A stretch of DNA of 64,000 nucleotides from Mesorhabditis belari (Eukaryota > Nematoda > Chromadorea > Rhabditida > Rhabditidae), in the NCBI GenBank assembly GCA_958450365.1, contig CAUEEP010000740.1, positions 3,447,001-3,511,000 of the forward strand. The letters run 5' to 3'. The translations under genes and the position numbers were made by a program. Positions 11,496 through 23,400 of the stretch are shown here, one piece after another. Position 1 is the stretch's first letter; each line of letters starts with the position of its first letter. The notes under the pieces were generated by a model. The model was given only the letters and a program-made list of their open reading frames with translations. It made no database searches and was not told the origin of the DNA.

Positions 11496-14400
11496 ATGCC
11501 TAAACAGAAATCCCAAGAGCTTCAACCATTGAGTAAAGATGGGAAACGAGTCAAGAATCGAGATGCTGATGATGAAAATGAGGGAGATGGAAGGGTTTGC
11601 AAAAAGCAATAGAAACGATTAATAATTGAAAAATTTCAGGGTTTGCAAAAAAGTTTAACGTTGTTCAATGGTGTGACGATCATCGTTGGATGCATTATCG
11701 GCTCTGGGATTTTCGTCTCACCGACCGGTGTACAAGAACGTGAGTTAAAATCTTAAAGAAAAACATCTGTATCCTGTCAAGATTCGTTTACACTTTTAAA
11801 CATTCGACTTTTTACAAATGTGTCAATTTTTTTTTCTAATTTTTTAAAATGCCACTTTTGTAATGTGATTCAACATCAAAATCAGACATCTTGCTGCCTG
11901 CTAATCTTTTTTTCTAATCAGCTAATCAGCTTGCTAATCTTTCTTTAAAATCTCATTTTCTCTTTTTCAATATTAGCAAAAATTACGAAAAATTCTCTAT
12001 TTTAAAGAGCTAAAAACACAAATTCATTTACTTGAGTGTTCACTTTCTTATTTGAAAATTTGAATTCAAAAAACGAACACCATGATCACGTTATCACATT
12101 TTATTGATTTCCCAATAAAGTAAGGGTCAATTGATAAAGAATTTCATTTATTATAAAACAAATGAAATACATGAGATTCTTTTAAATACCCGTTTAATTT
12201 AAATTTCGATAAATTATTCACGAAGAAGATTTTCGAGAAAAGAATCACTCGTCGAGTTTGGAGAGAGATTCGATTTTGCTGTAATTGTTTAGTTCTAGAA
12301 AATCTCGTAATTTGACCTTTACCTTCAAGATATCTTCTGACTCCATCTTGTATTCGAAATTTTCGATGATCAAGAGAAATCACATTCACAATTACATCAT
12401 AAATCTCTTCTCTTGCTCTCAAACCCCATAAGAAATCATTGTGATTGAAATCGGAAAGTTTTCTGGAAACAACACGCATTCAGAACTAAGATTTCCCTCA
12501 AAAAGCTATAGTAATCCTACAGTAGATCTTCATAACTTAATCTTTCTAGAAATTTTGATCTTTAGAGATCTTTATAGAACTTTATTATAGAAATTTAGAG
12601 ATCTTTAGAGATCTTTATAGATCTTTATAGAACTTTAGAGATCTTTAGAGAACTTTAGAGATCTTTAGAGAACTTTATAGATCTTTATAGCTCTTTATAG
12701 ATCTTTATAGATTTTTATAGAACTTGTTTTTCTTATTTTAGCTGTTACTTAATGTTACAGTAATCCTTCTTGGGTTATTGTAGCGGTTTATTGTACTGTA
12801 GTCGAGTTTATGTAGCTGGATAGATTAAAAATCTTACGGTAGCCTTTAAAGTCACTTTTAAACAAACGAATCATACTATTAAGAACTTACTTTGACAATT
12901 TGATATATTTCTGATCAATCATTTTCAATATAAATCCTTCGACTCCATTGCTTGTCGCTAACCAATCCGCATCCGAATAAAACAAATAAAGAGGCACCTC
13001 AACTTGTGAGAGATCGAATTCGGGTGGATGTGTCTAAACAATAACAATTTGAAAGTCTAAAAGAGTACCCAACTCTTCCATAAAGCTTCATACTATGATC
13101 TGCTCCATAATCAAATGGTCGCATCTTTCCCGATTTAACCATTTGCGCGTAATGAATGATATTTTTCCAAGAGGTACCCGCCGGATTATGTGCCAAATAG
13201 ATTCCTATCCGGGTTTTGTTTAGTTGATTGCTGTCCGGTCCTGATACCTAAACTCTTTAAACTCAAAGCCAAAGCTCCAATCTGTTACCTGATAAATAAA
13301 ATCCTCACAGAGTGGATTTTTCATCTTTCTATCACAAAGAACATCAGTGAGTAAACGAGTGAAAATATTGTTTGGTAGAAACTCTTTGTCTCCAATCATT
13401 TCATAAAACAGCTAAAGTTTTCGAGTTTCTATTAGGTTGACGGATAAGTTTTTAGACAAAAATCGTTTCTAAATCATTTCTAAATCTCTTTAGAAGTGAA
13501 AAGTTCAACAATTAACCTCCGTTTTATCCTAAATAGATGTTTATTAGACACTTTTCTATCTTTTTCTATCTTTTTCTATTTATATCTGCACCTTTTTTCT
13601 AAGAAAATCCGAGCGGAAAAATTCGTTTTGCGTAAAATTCGATGATACAAAAGCTCTAGAAAGATATTAGCTGAACAGATTTGCTGAAAATTTGGCTATA
13701 TGCCTAACTTTTTGCGTTCTTTCTTTTATTGATAGTAAGATAGGTTTTTTAGAAGAAAGTGTTTAAATAGCATAATCGGGTCGTTTTTTTTCGGATCCCT
13801 TTTTGACTGCCCGAGTTCGCACTTCAGAAAAAAAAGGCCAGAAACAAAACATTTCTTAAGATTTCAACGATCTTTTATAGAAATATAGGAGACATTTGTA
13901 ATGAAGCAAACCGTAGATCAATAGGTCAATTAGTTACCGTATTTTCTCTAATAGTAGTGCACCCTGAGAACCGCTTATCAGAACCTATCGATGTGAGGTC
14001 GGAAAATGTAGCTGACGATGAGATCTAGTGGAGGATAAGAGTGTTGAGCTTCTGCAAAAGCTTGGAAACCGTAAAATAGTCATCAGCTCGGCTCGCCGGG
14101 GTGCACAACTATTAGAGAAAATATGGTATTTCTAAATCGCTTTTTAAATGGTAGCTAAAGATATATCGACTAAACTAATATTTCTCTAAAATATATCAAA
14201 CCTTAAACTGTGGATATGTTTCTCCTAAAGTGTGAAACATTCCCTTCACATTCACCAATCGAGCCACCGGAGCGAGCGCGAAGAATTTCCGGATTTTCCC
14301 CGCGAATCCCCGACTCAACACGAGTTTTGCGAACATTGTGAGAGTGCCTTGAGAATGACCGATGAAATAAAGCTGTAATTTTTTTTTGATTTTCAATTTC

Positions 14401-17400
14401 TTTCATCTCTTTAACCTGTTTTTGTTTTGTGACATTGAGAATTCCATCGACCATCGCCTCCAAATCATAACGAGCCATCTCTTCCCAAGAGAATCTATTG
14501 GGTTGTCCAGTTATGAATGCACGTTTTTACTATTGTCTTGAATTCAGGTTTAGGATGAGCTATAAAACGTCAAAATTGGACAAATTTAAGGTACTCTCCC
14601 AAGAAATAGGAAAGGACTTTTCCATCAACCCAATATTTGGTAAATTTCTCAAGATATCGGACAGATGTATAAGAGTGTTATATATCATTCAAAAGCTGAA
14701 GATCTCCTCTACATTTTGGAATAAAAAGTTTTTGAATTCATTCAACTTTTTGGGAAATTGACTGCACAAAGGGAGAGGTCGTTTTCCAAAAAAAAAAACC
14801 CCATTCCAGCTTAGCTATTCCTCAAGCTTTATGGTGTAAAATAACCGCCCAGAAAAGAAAAGTAAAGATACTCTGAAATTGTTATATTATAAAAAAAGTT
14901 GTATTGATATATCTATTGGCCAAACATCAAACGGTTAATTCAATTTGAGAGGAGCCAAAACTTGATCCAAAGGCACCCTTCCATTTTTTGGCCACCTCTT
15001 CTTCTGTGCAGTCAATTTGCCCAAAAGCTGAACAAAATTCAAAAAATTTTTTATATCAAAATGTAGAGGAGATCTTCAGCTTTCGAATAATACTCATATG
15101 TATACATCTTTTTCTTGATTTCGGTATCTTGAGAAATTTACAAAATAGTAAAAAACGCGCATGCATAACTGGAAAACCCAATATATTAATATCACCAGAT
15201 TAATATCAAATCATTTCCTTTCTGTTATTAGTGTAGAATAGAGCACCTCCAATATTTTGCATCTCGATGATCCATCCGAAGGTGTGACTTTGAATAGGTG
15301 TTCCCTCGCATATTCCCCAACCAAACGTCGAAGCCTGCATCAGCGAAAACGAAGCCTAAATTTTAACCATTAGAAAACTAGGAGTGATTAGGATTAGATA
15401 AAAAAGAAATTTACAATAAAAGGCAATGAAAATTGCGAAATTTTAGAAATACACTCTAATCACATACCTGCGCTTTGACTCGGCAAATTCAGTAACCAAA
15501 TCGAGCTTGTGCATAAAAGGCCATGTTGTAAGAAGACAACTGGTCTCAATTTTTTACTTCTAGTTTCTAAATCCTTCGATTACTAAACCATCTTTTTTTT
15601 TTGCATTTAACCATTTCTTCCATATGGAATTCGATGTAGAGTGAGAATATATCCATCTTTTGTCACAACATTGTACTCCTCGACTGGGTAACCCCAATGG
15701 GTGACGATTTCGGGCTGAAAAAGTTTTTTATAACAAGAAACAGAGCTCAGCTCATCAAATGAAATGAGCCATACTATCCGACGCAGAATTTTTTGCCCTT
15801 CCGAATCTCTGATTCGTTTTTGCAAAATGTTTCTGAATAGCTTTTGGCCTTTCTTTATAAGGCTTAAACGCGCGCTGCGTTTAGATGGTTGCCTGGTGTA
15901 GTCGGTAGTAGGTTATGACCCGGACTAGCTACTCCAGTTCAAATCCGCTCAAATCCGCTCACTTCTTTCTTGTTATTTCTTTTTAATACTTTTTATGATG
16001 TCTGTCATAGTCTCAAGTCTTTCCTATCACAAATTTATCACATAATAACTATAACATAATATAACAAGTAATGAATCCATTCACCCAAATCTTCCACTTT
16101 CCAAAAAAGAAAGAGGTGAGCGGATTCGAAACCTCGAGTAGATACTCCGTATCTTAACTTATTACCTAGTACGCCACGCAGCCATTTTCATGTAGTGCGC
16201 TCGTAAGAATAAAGAATAAGATAAAGAATAAGATAAAGAATAAGATAAAGAATAAGATAAAGAATAAGATAAAGATAAAGATAAAAATAAAAAAGGCCTT
16301 ATAAAGAAAGGCCAAAAATTTGTTTACCAAATTGCAAGCGATTCAGAATAAATTTGCAAAAACGAATCAGATATTCGGAAGCGTAAAATTCTGCGTCGAA
16401 TGATCTATGACTCATTTCATTTTGTGAGCTGATTCTGTTGACCGTCTAAGTAAGAGTTGATTGAAATCTTTATTTGTCTATTCAAATCATTCTAACTAAG
16501 AATTTTTAGTAAAATAACTAATCTAACAAGGAAAATCTATTTTTTTTTGCTTTATTTCAAAAAGCACACAAAATAGAACAAAAGTTAAACTTGAGATCAT
16601 AAAAAAAAGGTTTATGAGAAAATATGTACATAAGTTTTATGTTTAGCGGTTGATTCGCTATAAAATACATAGCTTAAAACCAACCACGGACATCAAGGCT
16701 TCGGGATCAAGAGTGATATTTACTGGGGGTAGCATCTTCATCGAGTTAGCGCTTAACGGTGGAAATGTGAAATTAGATGTTGGTAGAGTTGGGAAAGGTT
16801 TTGGAGTTGGGAAGGTGGGAAGAGGAGGGAATGTTGGAAAGGAGATTGGAGCTTGAATTCGAGAGATTCCTGGGGGATAGCCATGCTTCGACATTGACAT
16901 CATCATTGATATTGGTGGTGGAGTTGGGAAGATTGGAGAAAAATCTGAAAGCATCTACTTTACCAAGCCAATAAAATGACGTCAAAATAACGAAAAATAG
17001 GGGATACTTTTGACTATTTTGCACGCTATTTTGCATATTGGAAGAAGAGGAATTGGCAGGAAATATAAGTTATATAAAACTTAAAATTTGATTTTAACAA
17101 TCTTTTTTCTACCAACGAAATTGGACACTTGGCTTTTTTAAATCCAATACTTGGCTTTTTTAAATACAAATTTGGTGCGACGTGCAAAATCCAGTCAAAC
17201 TTCGATACAATGAAATTGAAATTCTAAAAACTGCCCAAAATCTCTGCGTAGCTGCCCTAGCCAAATACAATCAATGGTCATCCAGGGTAGCGTCCATTTG
17301 GGTTTGTTATATCAAAGCTTTTGGTCCTGAGCGATTCGTTATATCAAAGTTTGACTGTAGTCAAAAGCCTCGTAAAAAGTATGCTTTTAAACTTACTTAA

Positions 17401-20400
17401 TAAACTCATTTAGTGAGAGGATTTTTAAATGCAAATTTCGCATCAAAAGCCTTGTAAAAAGTATGCTTACTGCTTACTTTTAAACTTACTTAACAAACTC
17501 ATTTTGGGCGTTGTCGGTGGGATGAAAGGAAGACTGGCCAGAGTGGGCGCATTCTTCGGAAGAAACTCCTGAACAGGAGTTAATAAGAAAATGATAATTG
17601 TATCTAATTACTCAAAAGTGATAAAGCTTATCAAACCTTGAACCAATCTGCTGTTTTCTCGAAAATCGTGTTGAGGTCATTTTGCGCGTCGATGAGGCAA
17701 AGAACGATTGAGAAGAATAAGAACTGAGTGAGCTGAGGACATTTCATTCAATTTTGATTCTAAATGAAGGAAATTGAAATTGAAATGGAAATTGAAATGA
17801 AAATGGAAATGATAAAGAAAAAGAAAAAGAAAAAAAGAAAAATGGTTATGTAAAGAAACTTTAGCAGGAATGTTGTTTCAAATTCACAAATTGGTAAATG
17901 AAAGAGCTTTCACGTAAACACTCGCATTTAAGGGATGAGACGGTGGGAACTAGATTTAGGGAAAAGATCGGGTGGATTTAGTGGAAGTGAACAGGAATGG
18001 CGGTGGGTTGGGGAGGGGATGTTGATCGCTTCTCCCCTCTTCCCCTCCCACTCTCTTTTTATCTCCCCATCTCCCCAAAAGTTGGACGAGTTGACCTGAT
18101 TCTTTTTCTCTCTTTCTTTTCCAATCTCTCCATAATCCAGTCCTTCATTTTTTTTGTTTTCTGACAAATCTGACAATGAAGTTGAGTTTTGAAATTTGAA
18201 AGTTGAAAGACGTGAGTGGTGAGTGAAAGACGGGAGTGATGGAGTGAAAGACGTGAGTGAAAGACGAGAAAGACGAGAAAAGTGCAAACAACATCAAAAA
18301 CATCAAAAACAATATCAAAATTGCAAAATTGCAAATGAAAATAGATTTTTTCAAGTCTAAAAAGTACAGATCAAGTCAAAGAAAATCAAAAAATCAAAGA
18401 GAAATTGCAAAAGATGAGGCAATTATTTTTTTTGTCAACGATGAGACAAAATCGGAGAGACAAAATAACAAAAAAAAAAACCGGAAACTGATGAAATTTG
18501 ATATTTGGAAATTTACCAAAAAATAGAATAAAAATAGAATAAAAATAAAGTTGATAAAAAATGAAAGTTTAAAAACTAGATAGGAACTATAAAGGAACTA
18601 AATAGAACCTAAATAGGAACTAGATAGGAACTATACAGTAACCAATAGGAACTATAAAGGAACTATTTAGGAACTAAATAGGAACTAAATAGGAACTATA
18701 CAGCAAGCAAATAGGAACTAGATAGGAACTATAAAGAACTATGGCAAATAGGACAATAGGCTATACGCAGCAAATGGACTGTGGAACTATAAAGGAACTA
18801 TTTAGGAACTAAATAGGAACTAAATAGGAACTATACAGCAAGCAAATAGGAACTAGATAGGAACTATAAAGGAACTATTTAGGAACTATTTAGGAACTAA
18901 ATAGGAATTATACAGTAACCAAATAGGAACTATAAAGGAACTATATATCTACAATGTTACAATTACAATAATCTACAATTTTTCTTTTCAGAAGCCGGCT
19001 CTGTAGGCATGTCACTTTTGGTGTGGCTTGTTTCCGGGATTTTCACTGCCATTGGAGCCTACTGTTATGCTGAATTGGGAACATTGATCAAAGTGAAAAT
19101 TGTTTTGATAGAAAAATCGAAATCTATTTCTAAACTCAGAAATCCGGTGGTGATTATGCTTATATCATGGAAGCATTCGGTCCATTCCTTGCATTTCTCC
19201 GTTTATGGATTGAGGCGATTGTGGTGAGGTGAGAGATTGGAAAACTTTATGAAATATCAAATTAAAAACTTTTATGGTCATTTTAGACCTTGCACAGTGA
19301 CAATTGTTGCGTTGACCTTTGCAATCTACAGCCTTCGACCATTTTATCCAAATTGTCCTCCACCAGAATGGGCACCGGAATTGCTGGCTGTTTGTCTCAT
19401 TGGTAATAGAGAAGCGGCAAGAAAAATTAGATTTCTCGAGAGGGGATTGAAGCCTCGACTTTTTGCTTTCCGTTAAGCTCTAACCATTTTCGAAAATTGC
19501 TCTAACCATTGCTCTAACCATTGCTCCAATCATTGGTCTAACCATTGGTCTAACCATTGGTCTAACCATTGCTCCAATCATTGCTCCAATCATTGCTCTA
19601 ACCATTGCTCTAACCATTGCTCTAACCATTGCTCCAATCATTGGTCTAACCATTGGTCTAACCATTGGTCTAACCATTGCTCCAATCATTGCTCTAACCA
19701 CTGAACTAGCTGGTACCTTAACTCTTCAAGAGAAAGAGGGATAGACAAGGGAGAAGAAGAGGAAGAAGAAGAAGAAGAAAGAAAGAAAGAAAGAAAGAAA
19801 GTTCAGATAATAGAGCTACTAGCAAATAAAGCATTTACTAAAACGTGGAAACTTTCCGACTATCGTAAGCCTCTAGTTTTATCCAATATTCTTTTAAAGT
19901 CTTTCAGTATTCTTTTTAAACCCACAGAATCAGACAAAAAAGTAGATAGATTAGTTAAACATTAGAGACAAGTTTACGACAAGATTACGGTAGCTTTTGA
20001 AAGTCCAAAAGACAATATTTTCAGTTTTGATGACAGCAATCAACTGTATTTCTATTCGAGCTGCCACTTTTGTTCAAGACTTTTTCACTGTTGCTAAAGT
20101 GAGTTTATAATAGACAGAAAAATTCCAATCTAAACCTAATTCCACTTTCGTTTTCTCATTTTTCTGAAATTTTGTTTACATTCTTATAGAAATCTCTGCT
20201 TGCAGAAAAAAAAAATTTCATATCAATCGGCAAAGAAACTCAGAAAATGAAGGTCGAATTGAATTGGTTGGTGAATTGAAAACTGCGGGACTTTGAACTA
20301 AAATTTATTCAAAATAAAACCATAAATTCATTCCAAATAATCTCCATTATTATTGACGACTTCTGCTCATTTTACAGGCAATTTGCGGATTCCTCTTTCG

Positions 20401-23400
20401 TAGTAGGATTTTGGTTTTGAATCGAAAAACTTTCAAAGCCAATTTTTGACTGCTTCTTCCGAATCGAAGTGTTCTCCCGCAAGCTCATTACTCATGATCC
20501 GGAATAAATAGCAATCAGAAGGGGCAAGGTCCGGGCTGTATGGGGAATGCGCCAAAAGTTCTCAAACAAGGCTATTTATTTTAGAGCGAGTCAGTGTGAG
20601 ACTCAAAAATGGAGGACTGGAGATGTCCCAGTTTGAGCACTTTCTTCAAAAGAAACCCATTTTGGTGTCAATAGAAAAGTTGTAGAGAATCAAAAATGAG
20701 GCTTATAGCCAAATTTCCAAAAAGATACACTTAGTAGTTTCGCTTAAAATGCAAGTTTTGTGAAAACTCGTAAATTTGACATTTCTTGAAAACCAGTTTT
20801 TGAATCGTTCTGAAAATTTGGATATAAGCTTGATTTTTGATTCTCTACAACTTTTCCATTGACTCCAAAATGGGTTTCTTTTGAAGAAAGTGCTCAAACT
20901 GTCACATATGACAATAGGCGGCAGTTTTCAATTCACCAACCCAATAGATTCGGATTCGAATTTTGATTGGAATCTCATATCTAATTTATACACTGTCATT
21001 TAATTAATTAATGAATATTTTAGGTTTTTGCTCTTATTATGATTATTGGTGCTGGTGGGATTCTTCTTTGCTTAGGTAAAATATAAAACTTTCGAATTTC
21101 ATCAAACAATTTATAGGAAAACCTCAGTACTATGCTTCTTTTGAAAATCTTTTCGAGGGAACTTCAAAGGTGATTTCTATTTAAATAAGAATTATAATTT
21201 TTCAGGATTTCACAACAATTTCTCTTGCTTTTTACGCTGGCCTTTTCGCCTATTCTGGATGGAATTTTCTCAATTTTATTGTTGAAGAGTTGCAAAATCC
21301 GAAAAGGTTTTTGAAAATACCGTATTCTCTCTAATAGTAGTGCACCCTGAGCATCGCTTAAATTCCTCGAAATCTCGAAAACCGCTTATCAGAACCTATC
21401 GATGTGGGGTCGAAAAATGTAGCTGACGATTAGATCTTGTTGGGATTTGAGTGTTGAGCTTCTGCAAAAGCTTGGAAACCGTAAAATAGTCATCAACTCG
21501 GCTCGCCGGGGTGCCCAACTATTAGAGAAAATGCGGTAGTTGGTTTAAAAGGCATAGACATAGACATAGAAATAGACCATAGTAGACCCCTTGCTCTAGC
21601 AAATTTTCTATTTAACGAACTATTTTTACGGAACTTAAACAATTTGTTGAATCGATTCAATTCAACAAATCGACACTAGTTGTTATTTCAGGATATTCAG
21701 TATGAGATCTACAGTATGAATAAGATTATACTCGATTGCCGTATTCTCTCTAATAGTAGTGCACCCTGAGCATCAGATAACGTCTAAAGAATCCACTAGA
21801 GCTTCAAGATCAAGATCATCTACAAATAGTTGAAAGGTTTCGAGACTATTGGACTCTCTTAAAACTCTGGAACTCTGGGGGAGTCGATTTCAAATTCTGG
21901 CATTTCTTATTGGAAAAGAGTTATACACAAACTTATTGGAGGTGACGGGAATTTCTAAAACGAAAGAAGCGTATAGTTGAAAATATTTATTTCACTATCA
22001 AATCAAGAAGTCTTTTCTTTTCTGTTACCTGTCACTGATATTCAAATATTTATTGATTTTAAAGATTATCCATAGCGAGAGTAGAAAAGTGGAGAAAAAC
22101 GAGGAGAGATTTTGAAATTTTTGTGACGAATTTTTAATAGTTTACTTTTAAACGAACAAATCCTTTCTCTAATACCGTATTTTCTCTAATAGTAGTGCAC
22201 CCTGAGCTTCGCCTAAATTACTCGAAATCTCGAGAACCGCTTATCAGAACCTATCGATGTGGGGTCGGAAAATGTAGCTGACGATGAGATCTAGTGGAGG
22301 ACAAGAGTGTTGAGCTTCTGCAAAAGCTTGGAAACCGTCAAATAGTCACCAACTCGGCTCGCCGGGGTGCACTACTATTAGAGAAAATACGGTATTAGAT
22401 TGGCAACTTGAAAGTTGGTACACTTTTTTTGTATTTTCCATAAAAACATATTTAATAGACCAATTGAACAATTGAATTAGATTTTGCTAAATAAAAGCTA
22501 TATATTATCTAATTTCAGAAAACCCTAAGCAAATTTGTGCAACTTTTGAAACGAATTTGAGCAGAAATTCAAGTTTTTCTGAAAATTCTTCAAACAAATA
22601 TATAACTAAAGCTTTAAGACAAATCGAGCTGAGAATTCGGCTGTACGCCTAACTTTTCATGCTCTATCTTTTTCTATTAACATTAAAATAGGTTTATGTG
22701 GAAGAAAGTGCTCAAATCGCTTCATCGAGTGTTCATCATTTTTGGTTCCTCAACTTCTTGCCCCCCTAGAAATCTACAAAATCGAAGCTTTTCTAAATCT
22801 GTTAAAAGCCTGTTTTAGAGAATAAATGAACCTTTTTATTGGTAAAAATTGTAGAATTAATTAGTGCATTATTTATTTCTAAAAAGTCCAATAAATAAGT
22901 GTACCAACTTCCAAGTTGCCAATCTAATAAATATCGATTCAGATAAAGGCTTACTATTAGAATAGTTTTTATTTAAATTTCAAAATCTTTCAGAAATCTC
23001 CCACTAGCTATCGCCATCTCAATCTCTTCATGCACAATTATTTACTTTTTAACGAATGTCGCTCTGTACACTGCGATTTCTCCTGATGAAATGCTGGAAT
23101 CTCCCGCGGTTGCTGTTGTAAGTGAGAATAGAATTTAAATGACTCAACTTCTACCAGAGAACTCAAAGCTTATCAATAAGTGAAGCAGGATTCAATATTT
23201 ATGGAAACTTTTAAGCTCGCAGATCGTTCATTTCGATCGCAGATTGTTCGAGCTCTTGGGCTCGCAGTTTCGCAGATCACGCTTAAAATTGGTTTATGAA
23301 AAAACAGTCAAGAAAGCATTGGATAGGAGTTTAAATAAATTCGACTTTCTAGATTATATTTACGGTTTAATGTTTAATACTCTAAAATCAATTTATCGGA

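Noticed and set aside
16650..16974. Plus-strand Gly/Val-rich and Leu/Glu-rich ORFs
   Set aside because: They are antisense shadows of the Pro/Thr-rich third exon of the lipase.
16773..17036. Minus-strand [21 protein letters not shown] as the lipase signal peptide
   Set aside because: It does not splice in frame into the catalytic exons. The exon at 17637-17747 gives a better signal peptide and all phases then agree.
19480..19701. Minus-strand ORF of MVRPMIGAM repeats
   Set aside because: A 12-bp minisatellite with period divisible by three stays open by chance. It lies inside a transporter intron.
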